This document shows, piece by piece, positions 9,139 to 16,877 of a DNA stretch of 64,000 nucleotides. This stretch comes from Actinopolyspora biskrensis (GTDB taxonomy: Bacteria > Actinomycetota > Actinomycetes > Mycobacteriales > Pseudonocardiaceae). Positions within the stretch are counted from its first letter, which is position 1; the number at the start of each line of letters is the position of its first letter. A program made the translations under genes and the position numbers. Location: positions 1-64,000 of the forward strand of contig NZ_JACBYW010000011.1 in NCBI RefSeq assembly GCF_013408175.1, in the 5' to 3' direction. Below the pieces are notes generated by a model. The model made no database searches and was not told where the DNA came from. It worked only from the letters and a program-made list of their open reading frames with translations.

Positions 9139-9896
9139 GACCGGTGGGAACCGCGCTGCGCGGACGGACGGTGCTGCTGACCGGCGGTTCTTCCGGAATC
9201 GGAGCGGCCACCGCCGAAGTGCTGGTACGACGCGGCTGTGACCTGGTCGTCACGGGAAGGGACGAGCAGGGGCTGAATCGGGTGGCCGAAAGGACCGGGG
9301 CGCGGACGCTGGCCGCCGATCTCGGTTCGGACGAGGGGCTGCGCCGGGTCGCCGATCGGGCCTCCCACGCGGAGGTCCTGATCAACAACGCCGGAGTCGG
9401 CTGGTCCGGGGAGCTGGAGGCGATGACGGGGCCGGAAGTCCACCGGCTGCTGGCGGTGAACCTGACCGCCCCCGTGGAGCTGACCAGGATGCTGCTGCCC
9501 GCCATGCGTGCCCGCGGCCGGGGCCACGTAGTCTTCGTCTCCTCGATCGCCGCGGTCGGAGTCGGCGGCGAAGCGGTCTACTCGGCGAGCAAGGCCGCGC
9601 TGCGGGCCTTCGCCGCCAGCCTGCGCTACGAGATCTCCGGGGACGGACTCACCGTGACCACCGTGCTGCCGGGCGCGGTTCGCACACCCTTCTTCCAACG
9701 TCGCGGTCTTCCCTACGAACGGAGCTTTCCCCGGATGCTGCCCGCGGAGAAAGCGGCCGAACAACTGGTGAGGGCCGTCGAGCGCGGCAGCGAGGAGATC
9801 TTCCTTCCCGGGTGGCTGGACCTCGCCGCACGTTTCCAGGGGGTGCTGCCCGGGACCTTCCACCGTTTGGGGCGCAGGTTCGGGCAGGTCCGCTGA
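9129..9896 (+). CDS. SDR-family oxidoreductase
   Basis: A classical short-chain dehydrogenase of 255 residues. It has the nucleotide loop TGGSSGIG, the NNAG motif (VLINNAGVGWSG), and the catalytic Ser-Tyr-Lys in VSSIAAVGVGGEAVYSASKAA. The Arg after the second strand (VTGRDEQ) fits NADP(H). The C-terminal GSEEIFLPGWLDLAARFQGVLPGTFHRL is typical of lipid- or sterol-related SDRs. The start overlaps the end of the membrane-protein gene by ten bases, making it the third gene of the operon. GTG 9135 and 9144 are alternative starts. Confidence 0.85.
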   Translation: MGVRPVGTALRGRTVLLTGGSSGIGAATAEVLVRRGCDLVVTGRDEQGLNRVAERTGARTLAADLGSDEGLRRVADRASHAEVLINNAGVGWSGELEAMTGPEVHRLLAVNLTAPVELTRMLLPAMRARGRGHVVFVSSIAAVGVGGEAVYSASKAALRAFAASLRYEISGDGLTVTTVLPGAVRTPFFQRRGLPYERSFPRMLPAEKAAEQLVRAVERGSEEIFLPGWLDLAARFQGVLPGTFHRLGRRFGQVR

Positions 9897-9974
9897 GCGT
9901 CCCTCGCGGGACGGGCTTTCCACACGGCCGGGCACGAGCGCGGCGCTGCCTCGCCGCGGACGGCCGGGATCCGC

Positions 9975-10676
9975 TCAGCGAGCTCCGGACGGGAACGGCA
10001 ACCAGCGCAACAGTCCGGCCGGCGTGACTCCCCCGCCGTCGCCGATCCGCAACCGGATCCCGTGGCCGCGCAGCTCTCTGCGAAACCACAGCAGCGACAC
10101 CACGGCGGCAAGCGCTACCAGTCCGTAGGAACCTGCGGTGCTCACCAGCAGGAACTCCCCGATGGTGCGTTGTGCGAGCATCCACAGCGCTCCCACGCCG
10201 TTGGCGGTGAACACTGCCGCCCACAGCAGCGACACCCGCCTGAAGAACCGCTGCAGCGCCACGTGCCCGATCAGGTGGGGTGGGAAGACGCAGAAGTCGT
10301 CCGCGAGCCGTGCGATGAAGGTTCGTTCGAAGGGCACCGTCGCCAGCAGCACGGCCGCTATGAGGAAGTTCTGCAGACTCGGCTGGAGGAAGTAGAGGAA
10401 GGCACTCTGGGAGACCACCCCCACCACCGTCCGGACGACCAGCAGCGCGGTCGTCAGCATCAGCACGGCGGGAACCCGCATCCGCAGGACCAGACGACAG
10501 GTCACAGCGGCGACCGTCCAGCCGAGGGCGGCCAGCAGGCCGCCCGTCAGATCGGTCAGGCTGAGCAGCAGGTAGAACAACCCGAGCGGCACGAGCGTGG
10601 TCTCGAGGAGTTTCTTACCAGCGTGCGCCAAGTGGGTTCGAATCCCGCTCAGCTGGACGGTGGTCGATGTATGCAT
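9975..10676 (-). CDS. VC0807-like polytopic membrane protein
   Basis: A 233-residue membrane protein with six to seven hydrophobic segments, alternating with short basic loops (LVPLGLFYLLLSLTDLTGG near the start, FLQPSLQNFLIAAVLLATVPFERTFIARLADDFCVFPP in the middle). It looks like the VC0807 family, whose function is unknown. The start is ATG 10676 with GTGAGG upstream; the GTG at 10694 is less likely. It lies 186 bases downstream of hpnH on the same strand, and that gap has a TACAGT -10-like box, so it probably has its own promoter rather than belonging to the hopanoid operon. Confidence 0.7.
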   Translation of the reverse strand: MHTSTTVQLSGIRTHLAHAGKKLLETTLVPLGLFYLLLSLTDLTGGLLAALGWTVAAVTCRLVLRMRVPAVLMLTTALLVVRTVVGVVSQSAFLYFLQPSLQNFLIAAVLLATVPFERTFIARLADDFCVFPPHLIGHVALQRFFRRVSLLWAAVFTANGVGALWMLAQRTIGEFLLVSTAGSYGLVALAAVVSLLWFRRELRGHGIRLRIGDGGGVTPAGLLRWLPFPSGAR

Positions 10677-10862
10677 GCGTACCTCACGCGGCACGTGCGG
10701 GAGGGTCGGTCCCGCACCTGTGCCGTGGACGGTTTCATCGCGCTACGACTGTGCGAACTTGTGCGACGAGCGGCGCGGCGGAAACTTGCCTTGGGCTTTC
10801 ACTGTATCCCGCCGGCACGCTACCGAACCGTCCCGCGTGAGTACAGCCACAACTGGAGACGA

Positions 10863-11864
10863 TCACCCGCGCACGGCGCGCAGGGACTCGCGCAACGAGC
10901 CCATCGTGGCCATGACGGCGGTGGGTTCGTACCCGCAGTGCGCCATGCAGTTCGCGCACCGCGAGTCCCGTCCCCTGCCGTAGGACTCCCAGTCGGTCTC
11001 CTCCAGCAGCTCGCGGTAGGACTGCGCGTAACCGTCGGCCATGAGGTAGCAGGGGCGCTGCCAGCCGTACAGCGAGTAGGAGGGAATGGCCCAAGCGGTA
11101 CAGGCGAAGTCCTTCTTCCCCTCCAGGAAGTCCAGGAACAGCGGCGAGTGGTTGAGTCGCCACTTCTTGCGCTTGCCGTCCGCGAAGGCCTTCTTGAACA
11201 GCTCCCTCGTCTCCTCGACTCCGAGGAAGTGCTCCTGGTCGGGAGCCTTGTCGTAGGCGTAGGCCGGCGAGAGCATCATCTGGTCGACCTGCAGTTCGTC
11301 GTTGAGGTAGTCCAGCACGTCGACGACCGTCTTCGGGGTGTCGGTGCTGAAGAAGGTGCTGTTGGTCGTTATGCGGAAACCGCGCTGCTGCGCGTCCTTG
11401 ATGTTGTCCACGGCCTGCGCGAACACGCCCTGCTTGCTCACGGAGGCGTCGTGCCGCTCCTCGAGACCGTCGATGTGCACGGCCCAGGAGAAGTACGGGG
11501 AGGGTTTGATCTTGTCGATCTTGCGCGGCATCAGCAGGGCGTTGGTGCACAGGTAAACGAATTTCTTCCGCTTGACCAGTTCGTCCACGAGCACCTCGAT
11601 CTCGGGGTGCATCAGCGGCTCACCGCCCGCGATGGAAACCACGGGGGCACCGCACTCCTCGACGGCGGAAAGGGCCTGGTCCACCGGCATGCGCTGCTTG
11701 AGCACGTTGGCCGGGTGCTGGATCTTTCCGCAACCCGCGCAGGCGAGGTTGCACGCGAACAACGGCTCCAACTCGAGAGTCAAAGCGTATTTCTTGCGCC
11801 TCAGAATCTTTTGTTTGGCCAAGTAAGCGCCGACCCTGATGGCTTGGCGGGGTGGAATGCCCAT
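10863..11864 (-). CDS. hpnH: Adenosyl-hopene transferase HpnH (radical SAM)
   Basis: A radical SAM enzyme that joins the 5'-deoxyadenosyl group to diploptene, giving adenosylhopane, the first step of side-chain extension to bacteriohopanepolyols. The 333-residue protein has the cluster motif CNLACAGC (Cys38, 42, 45), SIAGGEPLMHPEI for SAM binding, HIDGLEERHD, and a C-terminal Cys-rich SRCANCMAHCGYEPTA. The length equals the family norm. Its ATG overlaps the hpnG stop by one base (TGATG), so the two are coupled. It is the last gene of the hopanoid operon. Confidence 0.95.
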   Translation of the reverse strand: MGIPPRQAIRVGAYLAKQKILRRKKYALTLELEPLFACNLACAGCGKIQHPANVLKQRMPVDQALSAVEECGAPVVSIAGGEPLMHPEIEVLVDELVKRKKFVYLCTNALLMPRKIDKIKPSPYFSWAVHIDGLEERHDASVSKQGVFAQAVDNIKDAQQRGFRITTNSTFFSTDTPKTVVDVLDYLNDELQVDQMMLSPAYAYDKAPDQEHFLGVEETRELFKKAFADGKRKKWRLNHSPLFLDFLEGKKDFACTAWAIPSYSLYGWQRPCYLMADGYAQSYRELLEETDWESYGRGRDSRCANCMAHCGYEPTAVMATMGSLRESLRAVRG

Positions 11865-12484
11865 CACGGAACCTCTTTGCTCCAGCGAGATCGAACAGTG
11901 TCCTGCGAACCGGGCCCCGCAACGGTGCGGGACCACCGCAGCAGGGGGGCACCGGTGTCGCGTAGCCGCCGCAACGCCCCGACGAGTCGCCACGGCATTC
12001 CGGGGCCGATCAACGGTTGTCGCGGAGTGTCCAGAACGACCCGCACGACCGCGCAGGGGCGTTCCCCCGCCGCCGGGGCCAACACTCCCGACTCCATGTC
12101 CACAACCAGCGCGCCGGTGCGTGCCAGCGCGAGACGTTCGACTCCGGTCACGGGGTGATCGGTCGTCACCACGGTCCCCAGGCGAACGCTCAGACCGGAT
12201 CGACGCAACTCGCGAGCGAGCGGCTCGGGAGCGCACAGCGGTCTGGTCCGCTCCCCCGTGAAGACCCCGGTCCCCACGACCACGTCGCCGGCACGCAACG
12301 TCGGATCGAGTCCGCCACCCAGTCCGGCCACCGCCAGCGCGTCGAAGTCGCCCCCGACGAGCCTCGTGGCCGAACGGGCACTGCGTCGCCGGCCGTATCC
12401 GGTTCGTACGACCCTGGGGCCGGAACCGCGCAACGCTGCGGACTCCACTCGCAGCGGCGCACAGACGAGTAGCTCCGGCCTCAT
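11864..12484 (-). CDS. hpnG: Hopanoid-associated nucleoside phosphorylase HpnG
   Basis: A 206-residue phosphorylase-superfamily protein. The N-terminus (ELLVCAPLRVESAALRG) and VDMESGVLAPAAG, the Met-Glu-Ser nucleoside site, match HpnG, which removes adenine from adenosylhopane to give a phosphoribosyl-hopane. It is shorter and more divergent than purine nucleoside phosphorylases, as is usual for HpnG. It starts eight bases after the shc stop and overlaps hpnH. Its place between shc and hpnH makes the assignment secure despite weak motifs. Confidence 0.88.
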   Translation of the reverse strand: MRPELLVCAPLRVESAALRGSGPRVVRTGYGRRRSARSATRLVGGDFDALAVAGLGGGLDPTLRAGDVVVGTGVFTGERTRPLCAPEPLARELRRSGLSVRLGTVVTTDHPVTGVERLALARTGALVVDMESGVLAPAAGERPCAVVRVVLDTPRQPLIGPGMPWRLVGALRRLRDTGAPLLRWSRTVAGPGSQDTVRSRWSKEVP

Positions 12485-12492
12485 GAACGCAC

Positions 12493-14508
12493 CTATTCCC
12501 CTCGGACGGCCCGCCGGTACCGACCGAGCGCGGCGAGCGGGAAAACCTGCCGGTAGAGGTGGTAGTTGATGTAGAAGTCACCGGGAAAACCCGTTCCCGT
12601 GAACTGCGGCTCCGACCAGTACCCACCCGGTTGCTGGGTCGCCACCAGAAAAGCGATCCCCCCGCGTACCGCTCGCGTGTCGTGGCGCCCCACGGCGAGC
12701 AGGGCGAACAGTGCCCAGGCCGTCTGCGAAGCCGTCGAGTCCCCACGCCCGATCCACGCCGGGTCGTCGTAGGAACGCAGGTCCTCGCCCCAGCCACCGT
12801 CCGGGTTCTGGTGATCCTCCAGCCAACGCACCGCACGCCGCAACGCGTGGTGCTCCGTGGGGATCCCGGCCCGCACCAGGGCGGGGACCGCCGCCCCGGT
12901 GCCGTATACGTGGTTGACGCCCCACCGCCCGTACCACGAACCGTCGCCCTCCTGGTTCTCCAACAACCAGCGCACCCCGTCGCGCACCACCGGGTCGTCG
13001 CGGTCGCCGGTCTCGACCAGCGCTTCCACGACGTGGGCGGTCACGTCGGCGGAGGGCGGATCGATCACGGCCCCGAAGTCGCAGAACGGCAGCTTGTTGA
13101 CCAACCAACGAGTGTTGTCCGCGTCGAAGGCCGCCCACCCCCCGTCCTTGGAGCGCATCCCGCGCAACCAGCGACGTCCCCTGGACACCGCCGAAGCGAC
13201 CCGGTCCTGTTCGGCGTGGCCGGTGCGGGTGAACGCCAGCAGGACCTCGGCGGTGTCGTCTATGTCGGGATAGCCGTCGTTCTCGAACTCGAACGCCCAG
13301 CCACCCCCTCCCGGGAGCGTGGGGCGTCGAACGGCCCAGTCACCCCGGACCATGATCTCCTCACCGCGGACGTACTCCAGGGCGCGGTGCATCGCGGGGT
13401 CCTCCCCCGGGACTCCGGCGTCGTGGAGGGCCTGGATCCCGAGCACCGTGTCCCACACGGGGGACTGGCACGCCTCCATCCTGCGCACCCTTCCCTCTTC
13501 GGTGTCCTCCCTGATCAGGAACCCCTCCAGACCGGTGATCGCCGTACGCAGCACCGGGTGGTCCAGCGGATAACCCAGCAGGTTCAGGGCGATGATCGAG
13601 TACACCCACGGGGGCTGGATACCGCCCCAGCAACCGTCCGCCTCCTGTCGAGCGACGATCCACTCGGCGGCCCTGCGCATCGCCTGCCTGCGCAAGGGAC
13701 GGACCGGGTGGCGGTCATAGCCGTGCAGCACCCGGTCGAGCGTGTGGAACACGGTGTCCCAGGCGGAACTACTCGAGCCCTGCTGCAGCCGCCCGGTCGG
13801 ACCACCCGTGCGCAGTTCCTCGGTCCGCACTCCGAGCTCGCGCTGCGGCCGCAGAGTGCTCACCACCGTCAGCGGGACTATGGTCTGGCGAGCCCAGCAC
13901 CCCCAGTCGGCCAGGTTCAGCGGGAACCAGCTCGGCAGAAAAACGATTTCCGGGGGCATCGTGGGGAGATCGTCCCAGGACCACTGGCCGAACATGGCCA
14001 ACCACATCCGGGTGAAAACCCGGGTGCGCTCGACGCCGCCCTGCCGCAGGATCCAGTCGCGGGCACTGGCCATGTGCTCCTCGGCGACGTCGTCGCCCGC
14101 GATCTTCAGCGCCACATAGGCCTCGACGGTCACCGACAGATCGCCGGGGCCGCCGTAGAAGGTTCCCCACGTCCCGTCGGAGCGCTGCTGGGAGCGTACC
14201 CAGCGCGCGCTCTCGGCCGCCTCCTCCGCCGTGAGGATCCCGAGGAACCGCCGAAGCATCAGATCCTCGGCGTCCATCGTCACGTTGGTCTGCAACTCCC
14301 CCTTCCACCAGCCGTGCTCGTGCTGCAGGGAGAGCAGGTGGTCGCGGGCGGCCTCCATAGCGGCGAGCCAGTCCGGCTCCCCGCTCTCCCACCGCGTGTC
14401 CCCCCGGTCCGCCAGCACGGTGCGCGACCGCTCCCCCGTCTCGGGAGATGTCTCCGTCCCGTGCGCATCGGGCTCGACGGTCTCGGTTTGACGCAGGGAT
14501 CCGGTCAC
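12493..14508 (-). CDS. shc: Squalene-hopene cyclase
   Basis: Cyclises squalene to hop-22(29)-ene and diplopterol as a monotopic membrane protein. The 671-residue product has the catalytic DxDD as DIDDTAE (Asp414-Asp417), many QW repeats (QQRSDGTWG, QEADGCWGG, QEGDGSWYGRWG, QNPDGGWGE), and the central GGGWAFEFEN. The start is GTG 14508, which has GGAGG five bases upstream and overlaps the polyprenyl synthase stop by four bases; the longer upstream frame belongs to that neighbour. It carries an extra charged N-terminus of about 40 residues. Confidence 0.96.
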   Translation of the reverse strand: MTGSLRQTETVEPDAHGTETSPETGERSRTVLADRGDTRWESGEPDWLAAMEAARDHLLSLQHEHGWWKGELQTNVTMDAEDLMLRRFLGILTAEEAAESARWVRSQQRSDGTWGTFYGGPGDLSVTVEAYVALKIAGDDVAEEHMASARDWILRQGGVERTRVFTRMWLAMFGQWSWDDLPTMPPEIVFLPSWFPLNLADWGCWARQTIVPLTVVSTLRPQRELGVRTEELRTGGPTGRLQQGSSSSAWDTVFHTLDRVLHGYDRHPVRPLRRQAMRRAAEWIVARQEADGCWGGIQPPWVYSIIALNLLGYPLDHPVLRTAITGLEGFLIREDTEEGRVRRMEACQSPVWDTVLGIQALHDAGVPGEDPAMHRALEYVRGEEIMVRGDWAVRRPTLPGGGGWAFEFENDGYPDIDDTAEVLLAFTRTGHAEQDRVASAVSRGRRWLRGMRSKDGGWAAFDADNTRWLVNKLPFCDFGAVIDPPSADVTAHVVEALVETGDRDDPVVRDGVRWLLENQEGDGSWYGRWGVNHVYGTGAAVPALVRAGIPTEHHALRRAVRWLEDHQNPDGGWGEDLRSYDDPAWIGRGDSTASQTAWALFALLAVGRHDTRAVRGGIAFLVATQQPGGYWSEPQFTGTGFPGDFYINYHLYRQVFPLAALGRYRRAVRGE

Positions 14509-15515
14509 TGATTCCTCCGGAGAACGAAATCGGCGAGTTCGGTCAGTCCTTCGGTCACGCCTTCGCAGTCGGCGCGGTGCAGTTGGCGGCGCGCGGCCGT
14601 CAATCTGCGTTCCGTCTCGGCTCTGGTCCAGTCCTCGGAACCGGAACGGCGCAGCAGTTCGGCCGCCTGCTCCAGCTGCGTCTCGGTGAGGGGTTCCGGC
14701 TGTTCGTAAAGCTCGCGCAGCCGCTGCCCCGCGTCCGTGCCGGAGTTGAGCGCATGAACCACCGGAACGGACTTCTTGCGAGCCCGCAGGTCGGAAAGCA
14801 CGGGTTTTCCCGTCTCCTCCGGGTCCCCCCAGACACCGAGCAGATCGTCGACGAGCTGGAAAGCCATTCCCAGTTCGAAACCGAAGGCGTGCAGTCTTTC
14901 CACCGTGTGCTCCGAAGCCCCGGCCAGCAGAGCTCCGATGGAACACGAACAGGCGATCAGCGCGGCCGTCTTGCCCGCGATCATGCGCTGGCATTCCTCG
15001 ATGCCGACGTCGATGCGTTGTTCGAAGTCCAGATCCGCCGCCTGGCCCGCGATGAGGCTGCGCACGGTTCCCGCGAGATCACGAGCCGCCCGCAGCGCAC
15101 GCGGCGAGTCCTCCTCCAGCACCACGTCGTTGGCCAGTCCGAGCAGCGCGTCCCCGGCCAACAACGCCGTGGAGCGCCCGAAAACGCTCCACGCGGTCGG
15201 ACGGTGCCTGCGGGAGAGGTCCCCGTCCATCAGATCGTCGTGCAGCAACGAGAAGTTGTGCACCAGCTCGACGGCGGTCGCACCGGCCAACGCGTCACGT
15301 TCCGTTCCGTTCCCCGCACGTGCGGAGAGCAGGACCAGGGCGGGACGCAGCGCCTTGCCCGAACGCTCCTCCGGAGTTCCGTCGGCGGCCGTCCAGCCGA
15401 AGTGGTACTCGCTGACCCGTCGGGTGTCCGGGTCCAGTCGGCCGATGGCCCGGCGCAGATGTGGGTCGACCGTTTCCCTGGCTCCGACCAGGACTGAGGG
15501 AACCGTCGCGGTCAT
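14505..15515 (-). CDS. Polyprenyl synthetase of the hopanoid operon
   Basis: A trans-isoprenyl diphosphate synthase of 336 residues, probably supplying farnesyl (or geranylgeranyl) diphosphate for squalene formation. The first Asp-rich motif is DDLMDGD and the second is DDLLGVWGD, which lacks the last Asp of the usual DDxxD, a known variant in this subfamily. KTAALIACSCSIGALLAG matches the helix-D region. An ideal GGAGGTGA precedes the ATG. It ends in a GTGA overlap with shc, and hpnE ends three bases upstream of it, so it is firmly part of the operon. Chain length cannot be settled by eye. Confidence 0.92.
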   Translation of the reverse strand: MTATVPSVLVGARETVDPHLRRAIGRLDPDTRRVSEYHFGWTAADGTPEERSGKALRPALVLLSARAGNGTERDALAGATAVELVHNFSLLHDDLMDGDLSRRHRPTAWSVFGRSTALLAGDALLGLANDVVLEEDSPRALRAARDLAGTVRSLIAGQAADLDFEQRIDVGIEECQRMIAGKTAALIACSCSIGALLAGASEHTVERLHAFGFELGMAFQLVDDLLGVWGDPEETGKPVLSDLRARKKSVPVVHALNSGTDAGQRLRELYEQPEPLTETQLEQAAELLRRSGSEDWTRAETERRLTAARRQLHRADCEGVTEGLTELADFVLRRNQ

Positions 15516-15518
15516 GCG

Positions 15519-16877
15519 TCACCTCCACGCCACACTGCGATGGCTGTCGATGGCCCGGTCCACTACCCGGGCCGCCGTGTTCCCACTGCGCACAGCCCCC
15601 TCGAGGGTGTCCGGCCAGCCGGTGTCGGTCCACGCCCCCGCCAGCACCAAACCCGGTCGTCCCGTCCGCCCCGAGGGGCGCAGTCGTCCGGTTCCGGGTT
15701 CCGGCAGGAAGGTCGCGGCGGGTTCACGGGTGATGAAGAAATCCAGCACCCCGGCTTCACGTGCTGCCGGGAACAAGCTTTCCACCGCGGGCAGGAACTC
15801 GGCACGCAACCGCGCCGAGCGCACGTCGACTCGATCGTGTGCCGCCGACAGCGAGACCACCAGGTACTGTCCGCTCTCGGCGTTCGCCACCTCGGTGCGG
15901 TCGAACAACCACTGCACCGGCGAGTCGAGCGCAGCCGCCATGGGAAGTCTCGTGACCGGACGGTCGAAGTGGATGTGCACGTTGATGATCGGGGCACGCG
16001 ACAAACCGCTCCAGTCGGGTTCCTCGGGCGTGCGTCGCTGTTCCAGCAGCTTTCCCGCCGCCACGTTGGGCACGGCGAGTACCACGGCATCGGCCGTGAG
16101 CTCCTGGTTCCGGTCCCCTTCCCTGGTCCGAACACGGTAGTCACCGAGTTCGCCGCTCACTTCCAGAACCTTGCTCCGGGGCAACAGCCGCACGCCGGCC
16201 TCGAGCAGTTTCTCCCTGGCAGGATCGCCGTGCACCTCGCTCAGCGGTCGTTCGACGGTCCCGATGTCCCCACCCGCGGCGGTGTCCAGCATTCCGGTCC
16301 GAAACACCTTGACGGCCAGGGCAAGGGAGGCGTGCTCCGGCACGGCGTTGAGCGCGGCCGTGCAGAACAGTTCCCACAACGCTGTTACCGCCCGGCGCGG
16401 CTCCCCGCGGGAACGAAGCCAGGAAGCGAAATCGGTCCGGTCCAGGCTCGGGTCGTCCGGGTCCAACCTCCGCAGCGCGAGCGCCGTGCGCGCGGCGGCG
16501 AGCCGCTCGCGCGGGGACAGCGCCTTGTGTCCGATCAGCGCGGGCAGCAAGTGCGCCGGGGCGGGAAGCCTGCTCCGCCGCAGCGTCCAGCTCGCGCCCG
16601 TGGGAGTGATCACGGGAACGCGGAAGCGCGGTTGGATCCGTACCTTGTCCACCGTTCCCAACCGACGCAGCAGGGCCGTGTACTCCGAATAGCAGCGCAG
16701 GAAAACGTGCTGTCCGGTGTCGACTGTCAGTTCCCCTCTGCGGAAGGAGTAGGTGGCTCCGCCCAGCCGCGCGCGGGCTTCCAGCAGGGTGACTTCGAAC
16801 CCCGCGTCACGACATCCGAGTGCTGCCGAGATGCCCGCCAGGCCACCCCCGACGACGATCACGCGTCCAGGGGTCAT
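15519..16877 (-). CDS. hpnE: Hydroxysqualene dehydroxylase HpnE
   Basis: An FAD-dependent amine-oxidase-fold enzyme that reduces hydroxysqualene to squalene, the last of the HpnCDE steps. The 452-residue protein opens with RVIVVGGGLAGISAALGCRDAGFEVTLLEAR, the FAD Rossmann loop. It continues with GGATYSFRRGELTVDTGQHVFLRCY, typical of HpnE, and ends with GLVLAGAWTDTGWPDTLEGAVRSG, the C-terminal FAD contact. Its ATG at 16877 overlaps the end of the hpnC-hpnD gene (ATGA). The upstream extension of the frame lies inside the neighbour and is not used. Confidence 0.93.
   Translation of the reverse strand: MTPGRVIVVGGGLAGISAALGCRDAGFEVTLLEARARLGGATYSFRRGELTVDTGQHVFLRCYSEYTALLRRLGTVDKVRIQPRFRVPVITPTGASWTLRRSRLPAPAHLLPALIGHKALSPRERLAAARTALALRRLDPDDPSLDRTDFASWLRSRGEPRRAVTALWELFCTAALNAVPEHASLALAVKVFRTGMLDTAAGGDIGTVERPLSEVHGDPAREKLLEAGVRLLPRSKVLEVSGELGDYRVRTREGDRNQELTADAVVLAVPNVAAGKLLEQRRTPEEPDWSGLSRAPIINVHIHFDRPVTRLPMAAALDSPVQWLFDRTEVANAESGQYLVVSLSAAHDRVDVRSARLRAEFLPAVESLFPAAREAGVLDFFITREPAATFLPEPGTGRLRPSGRTGRPGLVLAGAWTDTGWPDTLEGAVRSGNTAARVVDRAIDSHRSVAWR

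Noticed and set aside
10556-10650. tRNA-like T-arm (GTGGG-TTCGAAT-CCCGC) on the plus strand
   Set aside because: A pairing T-arm and a partial acceptor match exist, but position 8, the D-arm and the anticodon arm do not fit, and the bases encode the start of a membrane protein on the other strand.
10062-12158. 698-codon frame crossing the membrane-protein gene and hpnH antisense
   Set aside because: It covers two well-supported genes on the opposite strand and shows no recognisable protein.
12559-14511. 650-codon frame antisense to shc
   Set aside because: Composition is that of a shadow frame (His/Arg/Gly/Pro-rich) and shc on the other strand is certain.
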